64,000 nucleotides of DNA from Segatella copri (lineage in GTDB: Bacteria > Bacteroidota > Bacteroidia > Bacteroidales > Bacteroidaceae), in contig NZ_JAPDUW010000001.1 in assembly GCF_026015295.1 (NCBI RefSeq), positions 2,868,501-2,932,500 of the forward strand, in the 5' to 3' direction. This document shows positions 16,976 through 26,513 of this stretch, one piece after another. Position numbers and translations under genes: made by a program. Positions within the stretch are counted from its first letter, which is position 1, and every line of letters begins with the position of its first letter. Under the pieces are notes generated by a model. The model had not been told where the DNA came from, did not search any database, and saw only the letters and a list, made by a program, of their open reading frames with translations.

Positions 16976-18565
16976 ATGAAAAAGTTTACGAATTTATGCT
17001 TTGCAATTCTTTCAATATTTTGTAGCTGTCAAGGCAATATTGAAGATGTCCAAAACTCTACCCAATTTCAAACAACCCATGAAGCGACCAATGAATGCAA
17101 TTATTATTGGTACAATGGCAAGAAGATAGAGCTCATTGTTGACTCGACAAAAAATTTCATTGTTTACAACTCGGAAAAGCCTATACTTAAAAAGATTAAA
17201 GGAGGTGAATTTCAAAAAGGCATTTCTACAACGAGAAGCGGTGGACAATCAAAAGCATCATGGGCTATTGTAGAAAAAGAGAATTGCACAAGAAGTACCC
17301 TCAACAATATTGATACTTCCTACAAATCACCTATGTACATTTCTAAAGAGACAGGCAAAAGCATCGGTATTAGCAACCTAATTCATATAAAACTGAAAGA
17401 TAGTAAAGATAAGAAAATACTGGAGGAACTAGAGAGCAGTTTACATATTTCAATTTATTCCCAAAATGAATACCTACCTCTATGGTATACGGTTTTCTGT
17501 CAAGACAATTCACATGGCAATAGCTTGGAATTATGCAACAAGTTGCAAGAAAGCAATAAATTTGCATATGTCGAGCCAGACATTATGATAGATTTAGCAC
17601 AAGGAGTAACATCTTTTGTTGCTCCAAACGACCCATTATATTCCGACCAATGGAATCTTCACGGAAAATATTCTATCAATTGGGAAGAAGCGAGTCTATT
17701 AGCCAATGGTAAAGGTGTCAAGATTGGTTTAATCGACACTGGAGTAGATGCAACTCACCCTGACTACGACTCACAAAAAGTATATCATGCATACGATGCA
17801 TATATAGGGGATTGGTTCGCAAATGGACTTTACAGCTCTCACGGTATGGCATGCGCTGGAACCATTGTCACGATTCCAAACAACAAAAAAGGATTAGTCG
17901 GAATAGCTTCAAATTCTGAACTTCAAAGCTATAGCGACCCTCTTACTGCTAGACCAAACATTTCTCAAAATCTAGCTTCTGATTTATGTATTGCTTTCAA
18001 CAGCACCGATGTTGTAAGTTGTTCTTGGGGAGGTAATGATTTAAATAGTTCTGAAATCAAGGAAGCCATAACCTATTATGCATCATGGGGAAGAAACAAC
18101 AAAGGGGTTATTATCGTATTTGCTTCTGGAAACGACTCTGGTCCCGTAACCTTCCCAGCAAACTATGATGAAAAGATTCTAGTTGTAGGTGCCTCTAACA
18201 AATTTGGAAATAAAGCAAATTTCAGCAACTATGGAAAAGAGATTGATGTTGTAGCTCCTGGCGTAGATATTCCAACAACAGGATGGACAGAATCAGATAC
18301 TAGCACCTATAATTATATAAAATTTTCAGGCACTTCTGCAGCTTGCCCACAAGTTGCTGCCGTAGCAGCATTAGTTTTGTCCATCAATCCAAACTTAACA
18401 AGCAAAGAAGTATGCGACATCATTGAAAAGACGGCACAGAAAGTAGGAAGCAAGCCTTACTCTACATACAGCAACAGACCTAATGGCACATGGAATGAAT
18501 ATATGGGTTATGGGCTTGTTGATGCAGCTGCTGCAGTAAAAGCCGCAAAATCTACATTAAAATAA
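16976..18565 (+). CDS. subtilisin-like (S8) serine protease lipoprotein
   Basis: Exported 529-residue S8 protease. The N-terminus MKKFTNLCFAILSIFCSC suggests lipid attachment at Cys18 (Cys16 is possible). Residues about 20-210 look like a pro-region. The catalytic domain (about 220-525) has Asp254 in LIDTGVD, His289 in SSHGMACAG, the oxyanion Asn386 in FASGND and Ser454 in FSGTSAACP, so it should be active. The gene is clearly AT-richer than its neighbours. With the following lipoprotein gene (16 bases on) it lies between two copies of the nucleoside kinase 3' end, a sign of horizontal acquisition. The substrate is unknown. Confidence 0.9.
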   Translation: MKKFTNLCFAILSIFCSCQGNIEDVQNSTQFQTTHEATNECNYYWYNGKKIELIVDSTKNFIVYNSEKPILKKIKGGEFQKGISTTRSGGQSKASWAIVEKENCTRSTLNNIDTSYKSPMYISKETGKSIGISNLIHIKLKDSKDKKILEELESSLHISIYSQNEYLPLWYTVFCQDNSHGNSLELCNKLQESNKFAYVEPDIMIDLAQGVTSFVAPNDPLYSDQWNLHGKYSINWEEASLLANGKGVKIGLIDTGVDATHPDYDSQKVYHAYDAYIGDWFANGLYSSHGMACAGTIVTIPNNKKGLVGIASNSELQSYSDPLTARPNISQNLASDLCIAFNSTDVVSCSWGGNDLNSSEIKEAITYYASWGRNNKGVIIVFASGNDSGPVTFPANYDEKILVVGASNKFGNKANFSNYGKEIDVVAPGVDIPTTGWTESDTSTYNYIKFSGTSAACPQVAAVAALVLSINPNLTSKEVCDIIEKTAQKVGSKPYSTYSNRPNGTWNEYMGYGLVDAAAAVKAAKSTLK

Positions 18566-18581
18566 TTAAAATAAAAAGAAT

Positions 18582-19037
18582 ATGAGACGTACTATAATAA
18601 CAGCAGTGTTAATCTGCATTTTTACCTTAGTGGTCAGTTGCTCTAATAGCGACGAAAATATCACGTCATATAGTAAGTATGAGGTTCCTACCGATATAAT
18701 GATAGAGACTCCAGACAATCAGATTCTTGTCATAAACTCAAAAGATGACTTTGAAAAGTATTTCAAGAATTGTGCAAGTAGCGCAAGACCTAATACAAAA
18801 TTAGAGCTACCTGTAGTGAACTTCCAAAAATATACGCTAATCTACATACAAGGAGAATCACCACATGGGATTGCCAAACTAGAGAGTTCCTTGGAGCCTA
18901 TAGAAAACTGCAAAATTCTATCTATCCATATAGAACAGAATTATACAAATGTGATGCAAAGATGGAATGTGGCATATCTTATCGATAAAGAAGATAAGCC
19001 AAACATCAAATTACAATACCACATAATAGCCCCATAG
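18582..19037 (+). CDS. small lipoprotein paired with the S8 protease
   Basis: Exported 151-residue lipoprotein of unknown function: signal peptide MRRTIITAVLICIFTLVVSC with lipid Cys20. The mature part has alternating strands (ILVINSKDDFEKYF, FQKYTLIYIQGESPHGIAKL, ILSIHIEQNY, NVAYLIDKEDKP). The pattern loosely recalls small inhibitor-like or PrcB-type domains found beside exported proteases; this is a guess from context. It starts 16 bases after the protease, shares its low GC, and ends before a 28-bp terminator, so the two form one bicistronic unit. Confidence 0.7.
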   Translation: MRRTIITAVLICIFTLVVSCSNSDENITSYSKYEVPTDIMIETPDNQILVINSKDDFEKYFKNCASSARPNTKLELPVVNFQKYTLIYIQGESPHGIAKLESSLEPIENCKILSIHIEQNYTNVMQRWNVAYLIDKEDKPNIKLQYHIIAP

Positions 19038-19065
19038 TCTAAAGGGAAAGAGTGGTATTTATCCC

Positions 19066-19134
19066 AAAAAGTGGCGATAGGTGTGCTAAATCTCATAAAA
19101 AAACATAGATTTAGCGCACCTATCGCCACTTTTT
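19066..19134. terminator. long bidirectional terminator
   Basis: 28-base arms (19066-19093, 19107-19134) pair with a single G-T position around a 13-base loop and have A- and T-runs on both outer sides. It separates the protease unit from the convergent nucleoside kinase gene. Confidence 0.9.
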
Positions 19135-19188
19135 GACGTAATAGCTCTGTAATAGCTCTAAACAAGCCTTGCCTACATCACATGCCAG

Positions 19189-19364
19189 AAACCTTTAATA
19201 ATGAAACGAGCTGCCCCCCAGGAACTCTCGCAGAAGCGAAGTAGGCGGCAGATTATTATAAGGTATACCCTTGAAGTATTTCAGGAACTTAAGCAACCGG
19301 TAAGCCTCAGCATATTCCTCGCAATTCTCCGGAACCTGCTGCAGCAGCGGCTCTGCCTGCGTCT
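19189..19364. repeat. right copy of the 176-bp gene-end repeat
   Basis: Intact counterpart of 16427-16602, comprising the last codons, stop and a few bases past the nucleoside kinase gene. The offset between copies is 2762 bases and encloses the protease and lipoprotein genes. Confidence 0.85.
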
Positions 19365-20856
19365 TAATCACAGCCAGTTCATAAAGCATTGCCGTATTGA
19401 GCATCGCATCGGCATTCTCCTGGAACGGGAATATCCACTTGTTCTCACCCGCCCTTACCGAAGGCCAGCGATGAATGGTTTCCTGGGCAGAGACACCTCG
19501 ATACTTGTAATCGCGGATGATGCGGCGAAGCAAACGGTTGTCTGTTGTCGGGATATAATTGTGATTATCCAGAAGAATCGTGGTCAGCGCCGAAGCATAT
19601 ACTCTGAATATCTGCTCCTGCGGGATGTGGGCCGTCAGCTCTGGGTTCAATGCATGAATGCCCTCTACCACCAGCACATTATTATCGTTCATCTTCAGCT
19701 TGTTGCCGCTCTTTTTACTCTTTCCGCTCTGGAAATCATACTTCGGCAATTCTACCTCCTCACCACGGAACAAGGCGTTGAACTGCTCGTTGATCAAATC
19801 GAGATCCAGGGCATAGATGCTCTCATAATCATATTCGCCCGAAGCATCCTTCGGCGTTTTCTCCCTATCTACGAAATAATCATCGAGCGAAATCTGGAGC
19901 GGTTTCAATCCGTTTACGGCAAGCTGTATGCTCAGGCGCTTGCACGAAGTGGTCTTGCCCGAAGAAGAAGGGCCTGCCAGCAGCACCAGTTTCACGCCCT
20001 TGCGGCTGGCAATCTCCTCAGCAATATTGGCAATCTTCTTCTCCTGCAGCGCCTCGCTGATATTGATGATGTCGGTAGAATGATTGGCATCTATCGCCTG
20101 GTTAAAATCGCCTACAGTCCTGATGCCCAGGATACTCTGCCAGCGATGATGCTCCTTGAATATCTCAAACATCTTGTCCTGTCGGGTCATTTCGCCCAGC
20201 ACATCCGGGTTCTTGAGCGAAGGAATGCGCAGGAGCATGCCATCATAATATTTCTCCAGCCCGAAGAGATAGAGCTGCGAGGTATTGGTGAGCAGCGTGC
20301 CGTAGTAATAATCTACATAATCACCTATTTTATAATAGGTAGTATAGATTGATCCCGATGTCTTGAGCAGTTTCACCTTCTCAACATCCCCTTTCTCCTG
20401 GAACAGCGCAACTGCCTCTTCGGTAGGCACGGTGAAGCGGCGTATCGGCATCCTGGCATCGATAATCTCCTGCATGCGACGGCGGATAATGTTCACATCT
20501 TCATCTACAACAGGTCTGCCCAGGCGGATATCTACGTAGAAACCATTCGATACGGGGATATCAATCACCACATCTGTAGCAGGATAAATGTCCTGTACCG
20601 CCTTGCAGAGAACAAAGAAGAGGGTACGGGTATATGCACGCGAACCGGATGAAGAAGTCATATCAAGAAATTCTACATCTTTAGAATTATAAACACGATA
20701 ATGCATGCCTTCAACCTTATTATTTACCCTTGCAGACACCGGTCCGTGGGTCATTTTGAGGTCAAATGCTGAAAAAATATCAAAAAGTGTGCTTCCGATT
20801 TCTACTTTCTGAGATTTTTTATTATTTTTGCAACGGATTTGAATTACTTGTTTCAT
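19195..20856 (-). CDS. uridine kinase-like nucleoside kinase with N-terminal TGS/threonyl-tRNA synthetase-like region
   Basis: Cytoplasmic protein of 553 residues. The first about 240 residues resemble the TGS and second additional domain of threonyl-tRNA synthetases (for example AFDLKMTHGPVSARVN and FYVDIRLGRPVVDEDV). The C-terminal part (about 280-480) is a phosphoribulokinase/uridine kinase domain with P-loop AGPSSSGKTT (295-302), ISLDDYFVDREKTP and EGIHALNPELT. It probably phosphorylates uridine or cytidine for salvage, and with upp covers pyrimidine recovery. Its 3' end is duplicated 2.8 kb away. Confidence 0.88.
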   Translation of the reverse strand: MKQVIQIRCKNNKKSQKVEIGSTLFDIFSAFDLKMTHGPVSARVNNKVEGMHYRVYNSKDVEFLDMTSSSGSRAYTRTLFFVLCKAVQDIYPATDVVIDIPVSNGFYVDIRLGRPVVDEDVNIIRRRMQEIIDARMPIRRFTVPTEEAVALFQEKGDVEKVKLLKTSGSIYTTYYKIGDYVDYYYGTLLTNTSQLYLFGLEKYYDGMLLRIPSLKNPDVLGEMTRQDKMFEIFKEHHRWQSILGIRTVGDFNQAIDANHSTDIINISEALQEKKIANIAEEIASRKGVKLVLLAGPSSSGKTTSCKRLSIQLAVNGLKPLQISLDDYFVDREKTPKDASGEYDYESIYALDLDLINEQFNALFRGEEVELPKYDFQSGKSKKSGNKLKMNDNNVLVVEGIHALNPELTAHIPQEQIFRVYASALTTILLDNHNYIPTTDNRLLRRIIRDYKYRGVSAQETIHRWPSVRAGENKWIFPFQENADAMLNTAMLYELAVIKTQAEPLLQQVPENCEEYAEAYRLLKFLKYFKGIPYNNLPPTSLLREFLGGSSFHY

Positions 20857-21027
20857 TTGTATTAAAACTATGTTACAAAATTAAACTAATCTACCCGCTC
20901 TCGAAGCCCCCGAAGGTGCTTTTTGAGCATCGGCTTACTCTTTTTAGAAGAGAGACGCCTACAGAGTGTAAAGTTACGAAGAAATTCGGAAACTTGATGT
21001 ATTTGACAACATTAATTAAGTTATTAT

Positions 21028-22737
21028 ATGTCGATTTGGATATTTTTTAAGCTTATTGGAGCACTCGCCCTACTGATGTTCGGTATGAAGTCCATGAGCG
21101 ACAGTTTGCAGAAGATGGCAGGACCACAGCTCCGCCATGTGTTAGGAACCATGACCACCAATCGTTTGACGGGCATCCTCTCGGGTACGCTCATCACCGC
21201 AGCGGTGCAGTCTTCTACAGCCACAACGGTGATGACCGTATCATTCGTTAATGCTGGTCTCCTTACTCTAGCCCAGGCTATCTCCGTTATCATGGGCGCC
21301 AACATCGGAACCACGCTCACCGCATGGATCATGAGTGCCGGTTTCTCGTTTAACATCACAGATTTTGTATGGCCGGCGTTCTTCATCGCCATCATCCTGA
21401 TTTACAGCAAGAAGCGCAAGATTATCGGCGACTTCATCTTCGGTATATCCTTTATGTTTCTCGGTTTGGGAACTTTACGCCAAACCGGTATCGACATGGA
21501 TCTGGCTCATAATCAGCCGGTTCTTGAATTCTTTGCAAGTTTCGATCCTCACAGTTTCCAGACTACCATCACCTTCCTTATTATTGGTAGTATACTCACT
21601 ATGTGCGTGCAGAGTTCGGCAGCCGTCATGGCGATTACGATGATTCTCTGCTCTACCGGCGTATTGCCTATCTATCAGGGTATTGCGCTTGTGATGGGTG
21701 AGAATATCGGAACAACCGTAACCTCCAATGTGGCAGCGCTCACCGCCAACACCCAGGCCCGGAGAGCGGCGATGGCGCACATGGTATTCAACATCTTCGG
21801 TGTGCTTTGGATACTCTGCATATTCCACCCGTTCATCCATCTGGTTTGCGGCTGGGTAGGTTTCGACGATGCCATGGAGAAGACTGATCCTCATTTCGTA
21901 GCCAATGCAACCAAGCTATCCTTTGTGCTTGCCGCCTTCCATACCACCTTCAACCTCGCCAATACCTTTATCCTGGTATGGTTCATTCCACAGATAGAGA
22001 AGCTGGTATGCAAGATTATCCGTCCTAAGAAGAATACCGATGAGGACGACTTCCGTCTGCGCTTTATCCAGAGCGGTATCATGAAGACACCGGAAATCTC
22101 TGTCTTGGAGGCACAGAAGGAAATCCATTGTTTTGCCGAGCGCATCCAGCGCATGTTCGGCATGGTGAAGACGCTTCTTGGCGAGACCAATGAAGAAAAG
22201 TTTGTAAAACTCTATAGCCGCATCGAGAAATACGAGGGCATCTCTGACAACATGGAGATAGAGATTGCCAAATATCTCGACCAGGTGAGCGATTCTCATC
22301 TTTCTGACGAGACCAAGGCAAAAATCCGCGCCATGCTCCGTGAGATTTCTGAGATAGAGAGTATCGGTGACAGCTGCTTCAACATCGCCCGCACGCTGAA
22401 CCGCCGTTTCAAGGGCAAGGAAGACTTCATCACTTCACAGTATGAGCACATGCATCAGATGATGGAGCTTACCGACAATGCCCTTACCCAGATGAACATC
22501 ACACTCGTAGGTCATAAGGGAGACAACGATGCCAACCTCTCTTTCAACATCGAGAACGAAATCAACAACTACCGCAATCAGTTGAAGAGCCAGAACATCA
22601 ACGATGTAAACAACCATCTTTATACCTACGCCATCGGTACCATGTATATGGATATCATCCAGGAATGCGAGAAGCTCGGCGACTACGTAGTAAACGTAGT
22701 AGAGGCCCGCATGGGTGTAAGACAGCATGAAGCTTAG
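21028..22737 (+). CDS. Na/phosphate cotransporter, NptA type, with PhoU-like domain (copy 1)
   Basis: Inner-membrane protein of 569 residues. Two Na/Pi-cotransporter repeats (about 1-140 and 170-310) carry the duplicated QSSTATTVMTVSFVNAGLL and QSSAAVMAITMILCSTGVLP signatures, each with GxNIGTT (MGANIGTTLTAW, MGENIGTTVTSN). A soluble PhoU-like helical bundle (about 350-560) follows and contains EIESIGDSCFNIARTL. It should take up phosphate with sodium. A close paralogue is at 61521-63242. Confidence 0.92.
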   Translation: MSIWIFFKLIGALALLMFGMKSMSDSLQKMAGPQLRHVLGTMTTNRLTGILSGTLITAAVQSSTATTVMTVSFVNAGLLTLAQAISVIMGANIGTTLTAWIMSAGFSFNITDFVWPAFFIAIILIYSKKRKIIGDFIFGISFMFLGLGTLRQTGIDMDLAHNQPVLEFFASFDPHSFQTTITFLIIGSILTMCVQSSAAVMAITMILCSTGVLPIYQGIALVMGENIGTTVTSNVAALTANTQARRAAMAHMVFNIFGVLWILCIFHPFIHLVCGWVGFDDAMEKTDPHFVANATKLSFVLAAFHTTFNLANTFILVWFIPQIEKLVCKIIRPKKNTDEDDFRLRFIQSGIMKTPEISVLEAQKEIHCFAERIQRMFGMVKTLLGETNEEKFVKLYSRIEKYEGISDNMEIEIAKYLDQVSDSHLSDETKAKIRAMLREISEIESIGDSCFNIARTLNRRFKGKEDFITSQYEHMHQMMELTDNALTQMNITLVGHKGDNDANLSFNIENEINNYRNQLKSQNINDVNNHLYTYAIGTMYMDIIQECEKLGDYVVNVVEARMGVRQHEA

Positions 22738-22767
22738 AGAGAGTTTACAGTTAACAGTTTATAGTTT

Positions 22768-22810
22768 ATAGGGCATGAAGTTCATTAGTGGGCTTCATGC
22801 CCTATCTTTA
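22768..22810 (+). terminator. intrinsic terminator after Na/Pi cotransporter
   Basis: ATAGGGCATGAAG (22768-22780) pairs perfectly with 22793-22805 and is followed by a T-rich run. Confidence 0.85.
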
Positions 22811-22957
22811 TTTTCTACCTATATTAAATAGGACAAACAGATATGTTTTTAAGCAAGATACTTGATTCACAACAGCAAAGTTGCCATAAAGAAGTGATTT
22901 CACAAAGAAAAAGAAAGAATTTTGGCATAACATAGAGGATAAGTCGATTTTTTGTTG

Positions 22958-22965
22958 TAATTTTG
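22958..22965 (+). promoter_or_regulatory. -7 box of the envelope gene run (TAATTTTG)
   Basis: TAATTTTG fits TAnnTTTG 30 bases before the epimerase ATG; no clear -33 box was found. Confidence 0.55.
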
Positions 22966-22995
22966 CAGCCGAAATTGCAATTTTATAAATAATTA

Positions 22996-23991
22996 ATGAA
23001 GATTCTAGTAACGGGTGCGTCGGGCTTTATCGGCAGCTACATCGTGGAAGAGGCCTTGAGACAGGGCATGGAAACCTGGGCGGCAGTACGCCCTACCAGT
23101 TCCAGAAAGTATCTGCAAGACGAGCGCATCCATTTTATCAATCTCAATCTTTCTTCAGAGGAAGAGTTGGAGAAAGAACTCGCCCCGCACGAGTTCGACT
23201 ATATAGTGCATGCAGCCGGCGCAACGAAGTGCCTGCATGCAGAGGACTTTTATAAAGTAAACACAGAGGGAACCAAGCATCTGGTGAACGTCCTTCTGCG
23301 CCTCCAGATGCCTATCAGGCGATTTGTCTTTGTCAGTTCGCTCAGCATCTTTGGAGCCATCCGCGAAGAGCAGCCTTATCAGGAAATCTCAGAACATGAT
23401 ACTCCTAAGCCAAATACTGCATACGGAAAGAGTAAGCTGGAGGCAGAACGCTATCTGGACAGCATCGGTAATAACTTCCCTTATATCATCCTCCGCCCTA
23501 CAGGAGTTTACGGTCCTAGGGAGAAAGATTATTTCCTCATGGCACAGAGCATCAAGCAGCATGTTGACTTTGCAGTAGGATTCAAGCGCCAGGACATCAC
23601 CTTTGTTTATGTACAGGACGTAGTACAGGCTGTATTCCTGGCTTTGGATCATGGAATGAACGGCAGGAAATACTTCCTCAGCGATGGAGAAGTATATCAG
23701 TCGGCTGCCTTCAGCGACCTGATAAAAAAGGAGTTAGGCAATCCTTGGATACTACGCATCAAGGCACCTGTCTGGGTGTTGCGCATCGTAACCTTCTTCG
23801 GAGAGTATCTCGGAAGGATGACGGGCAAGATGTCGGCTCTGAACAATGATAAGTACAACATTCTGAAACAGCGCAACTGGCGATGTGATATTGAGCCAGC
23901 CATGGATGAACTGGGCTATCATCCTCATTATCCACTGGAAAGAGGTGTGAAGCTCGCCATCAAGTGGTACAAGGATAACGGATGGCTGTAA
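22996..23991 (+). CDS. NAD-dependent epimerase/dehydratase (extended SDR)
   Basis: Cytoplasmic 331-residue enzyme with the extended short-chain dehydrogenase fold: cofactor loop TGASGFIGSY (about 7-16), catalytic Ser in FVSSLS, and YGKSK (about 141-145) holding the Tyr and Lys. RPTGVYGPREKDYF is the usual substrate loop. It resembles nucleotide-sugar or sterol-type epimerases; the substrate is not readable. Its last 10 bases overlap the start of the PAP2 gene, so the two are coupled and may act in the same lipid or glycan pathway. Confidence 0.88.
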   Translation: MKILVTGASGFIGSYIVEEALRQGMETWAAVRPTSSRKYLQDERIHFINLNLSSEEELEKELAPHEFDYIVHAAGATKCLHAEDFYKVNTEGTKHLVNVLLRLQMPIRRFVFVSSLSIFGAIREEQPYQEISEHDTPKPNTAYGKSKLEAERYLDSIGNNFPYIILRPTGVYGPREKDYFLMAQSIKQHVDFAVGFKRQDITFVYVQDVVQAVFLALDHGMNGRKYFLSDGEVYQSAAFSDLIKKELGNPWILRIKAPVWVLRIVTFFGEYLGRMTGKMSALNNDKYNILKQRNWRCDIEPAMDELGYHPHYPLERGVKLAIKWYKDNGWL

Positions 23992-25001
23992 ATTATAAAC
24001 TAATAAGAAGCGTGATAAAAGATTATTTCAAGATAGACAAGAACCCGAAGAAGGGACTGATGACACTGGAATGGGTCATGCTGGGATATATGGCAATCAC
24101 CATTATCACCATGCTCTTTACCTACACCAAACTCGTAAACCCGGAAGCTATGCTCTGGGGACGACTGAGAGTGCTCGTCATGACCATCGCTCTTTGGGCA
24201 GTATACCGCATGATACCTTGCCGCATCACCAAGATGGTGCGCATCATCGCCCAGATGGCTTTGCTTGCCTGGTGGTATCCCGACACCTACGAAATCAACC
24301 GCATGTTCCCCAACCTCGACCATATCTTTGCAGGTTGGGAGCAGGATCTTTTCGGATGTCAACCCGCCCTGCTCTTTGCCAAAGCCCTGCCTTGGGCTGT
24401 AGTAAGCGAACTGATGTCGATGGGCTACTTTATGTATTATCCGATGATTGCATTGGTTTCATTCTATTATTTCTTCTGCAGATATTATGAGGCTGAAAGA
24501 GCTGCATTCGTCATGCTCACCAGTTTCTTTATCTACTATCTCATCTACATCTATGTACCGGTAGCGGGTCCGACCTTCTACTTTGATGCAGTAGGGATAT
24601 CAGAAATAACCAAAGGTATCTTCCCGGCTTTGGGCGATTACTTCAACACCCATACCAACTGCCTGCCAACACCGGGTTACACTGATGGAATCTTCTACCA
24701 GCTTGTAGAGGATGCCAAGAACGCCGGCGAGCGTCCTACAGCAGCTTTCCCAAGTTCGCATGTGGGCGTGAGCACCATCTGCATGCTCCTGGTCTGGCAT
24801 ACCGGCAACCGAAAACTGCTATACGTGATGCTGCCATTCTACATCTTCCTGTGTCTGGCAACCGTATATATTCAGGCGCATTATCTCATCGATGCCATCG
24901 CCGGCCTCATCTCTGCCGTCGTCATCTATTTTGCATTGATGGCAGTATCGAAGAGAATGATAGAGCATCATACTCCTTCTTCGCGACTGAGATTCAGATA
25001 G
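23982..25001 (+). CDS. PAP2-family membrane phosphatase/phosphotransferase
   Basis: Integral membrane protein of 339 residues with about six to seven helices. The PAP2/inositol phosphorylceramide synthase-type motifs are at the C-terminal half: AAFPSSHVGVST (C2, with SSH) and YIQAHYLIDAIAG (C3, His and Asp). The C-terminal layout resembles inositolphosphotransferase (Aur1-like) proteins rather than small undecaprenyl-pyrophosphatases, so transfer of a phospho-head group to a lipid such as a sphingolipid is plausible. It overlaps the epimerase gene and precedes miaB by 53 bases. Confidence 0.82.
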   Translation: MAVNYKLIRSVIKDYFKIDKNPKKGLMTLEWVMLGYMAITIITMLFTYTKLVNPEAMLWGRLRVLVMTIALWAVYRMIPCRITKMVRIIAQMALLAWWYPDTYEINRMFPNLDHIFAGWEQDLFGCQPALLFAKALPWAVVSELMSMGYFMYYPMIALVSFYYFFCRYYEAERAAFVMLTSFFIYYLIYIYVPVAGPTFYFDAVGISEITKGIFPALGDYFNTHTNCLPTPGYTDGIFYQLVEDAKNAGERPTAAFPSSHVGVSTICMLLVWHTGNRKLLYVMLPFYIFLCLATVYIQAHYLIDAIAGLISAVVIYFALMAVSKRMIEHHTPSSRLRFR

Positions 25002-25054
25002 TTACATATTTTAATTACAATAACATTATAAACGAATAGAATTCATCTAGAACA

Positions 25055-26389
25055 ATGAAGAAACTATTTATTGAGACTTATGGCTGCCAGATGAACGTGG
25101 CAGACAGTGAGGTAGTTGCCTCTGTGATGCAGATGGCTGGCTACGAAATTTGTGAGAAAGAAGAAGAGGCTGATGCCATCTTCCTGAACACCTGCAGTAT
25201 CCGCGAGAATGCAGAGAACAAGATTTATCATCGCCTCGACACCCTGCATGCAGAGCAGAAGAAGGGAAGAAAGGTGATTCTCGGCGTTTTGGGCTGTATG
25301 GCAGAGCGCGTGAAGGATGACCTCATCCAGAACCACTATGCCAACCTGGTTTGCGGACCAGACAGCTATCTCAACCTGCCGGATATGATTGCGCAGTGCG
25401 AGATGGGAACCAACGCCATCAACATCGAACTTTCTAAGACCGAGACTTACCGCGACATCGTACCTCAGCGCATCGGTGGCAACAGAGTGAGCGGTTTCGT
25501 AAGCATCATGCGTGGTTGCAACAATTTCTGTCACTACTGCATCGTACCTTATACCCGTGGACGTGAGCGCAGCCGCGATGCTGAGAGCATCCTGCGTGAG
25601 GTTCGCGATTTGCAGCAGCGTGGCTTCAAGGAAGTTACCCTGCTGGGACAGAATGTAAACAGTTATGGTCTCTCGCCATCGGGCAAGCGCGAGGAAGGCA
25701 GTCTTTCCTTTGCCGAGCTCCTCCACATGGTAGCCCAGGCTGTACCGGATATGCGAGTACGCTTTACCACCTCTAACCCAGAGGATATGACAGAGGACAT
25801 CCTCCACGCCATCGCCGAAGAGCCAAACCTCTGCAAGCACATCCACTTCCCGGCACAGAGCGGAAGCAACAAGATTTTGAAGCTGATGAACCGCAAATAC
25901 ACCCGTGAGGAGTATCTGCAGCGCATCGCCGACATCAAGCGCATCATCCCGGGCTGCGGCATCACCACCGACATCTTCGTGGGTTATCACGACGAGACCG
26001 AGGAAGACCATCAGGAAACCCTCTCGCTGGTAAAGGAAGTAGGCTTCGACAGCGCCTTCATGTTCAAGTATTCAGAGCGCCCGGGCACCTATGCCGCCAA
26101 GCATCTGCCAGACAACGTTTCTGAGGAAACCAAGATAGCCCGCCTCAACGAACTTATCAAGTTGCAGACCGAGGTGAGTGCCGAGCAGAACAAGAAGGAT
26201 GAGGGCAAGGTATTCACCATCCTCATCGAGAACTTCAGCAAGCGTAGCCGCGAGCAGATGATGGGCCGAACAGAACAGAACAAGGCGGTTGTCATCGATA
26301 AGGGCAACCACCACATCGGAGAGTTCGTGAAGGTTCGCATCACCGGTTCTACCTCTGCTACTCTCTTCGGAGAAGAAGTAAAGGAGTAA
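25055..26389 (+). CDS. miaB: tRNA-2-methylthio-N6-dimethylallyladenosine synthase
   Basis: Radical-SAM methylthiotransferase that adds the 2-methylthio group to ms2i6A37 in tRNAs. The 444-residue protein has the N-terminal UPF0004 domain with cluster cysteines (Cys10 in YGCQMN, one in LNTCSIR, one in LGCMAER), the radical-SAM CxxxCxxC in RGCNNFCHYC, and a C-terminal TRAM domain (VKVRITGSTSATLFGE). IETYGCQMN and the length separate it from MtaB and RimO. It lies in an envelope gene run but is a housekeeping gene. Confidence 0.95.
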   Translation: MKKLFIETYGCQMNVADSEVVASVMQMAGYEICEKEEEADAIFLNTCSIRENAENKIYHRLDTLHAEQKKGRKVILGVLGCMAERVKDDLIQNHYANLVCGPDSYLNLPDMIAQCEMGTNAINIELSKTETYRDIVPQRIGGNRVSGFVSIMRGCNNFCHYCIVPYTRGRERSRDAESILREVRDLQQRGFKEVTLLGQNVNSYGLSPSGKREEGSLSFAELLHMVAQAVPDMRVRFTTSNPEDMTEDILHAIAEEPNLCKHIHFPAQSGSNKILKLMNRKYTREEYLQRIADIKRIIPGCGITTDIFVGYHDETEEDHQETLSLVKEVGFDSAFMFKYSERPGTYAAKHLPDNVSEETKIARLNELIKLQTEVSAEQNKKDEGKVFTILIENFSKRSREQMMGRTEQNKAVVIDKGNHHIGEFVKVRITGSTSATLFGEEVKE

Positions 26390-26461
26390 ACCCAAACTCA
26401 TCAGAACAGCTTTTTCTGAATAAAAAGACTCTTCTGAAAGAAAAAACAGAATATAAACAAG

Positions 26462-26491
26462 AAAAACCGCCAAAAGTTTGGCGGTTTTCTT
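26462..26491 (+). terminator. terminator after miaB
   Basis: AAAACCGCCAAA (26463-26474) and TTTGGCGGTTTT (26477-26488) form a GC-centred stem followed by T-rich bases. Its right arm overlaps the next promoter's -33 box. Confidence 0.75.
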
Positions 26492-26508
26492 AAAAAGCAC
26501 TATATTTG
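26477..26508 (+). promoter_or_regulatory. Bacteroidota promoter nested in the miaB terminator
   Basis: TTTG at 26477-26480, 20 bases, TATATTTG at 26501-26508. The -33 box is inside the terminator stem and the ATG of the ABC transporter is only six bases past the -7 box. Confidence 0.75.
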
Positions 26509-26513
26509 CACCT

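Noticed and set aside
19201-20352. 383-codon open frame on the plus strand
   Set aside because: Antisense to the nucleoside kinase gene and begins inside the duplicated gene end, so the similar short frame near 16440 is also a shadow.
25064-26011. 315-codon open frame on the minus strand
   Set aside because: Antisense to miaB, which is certain from its cluster cysteines.
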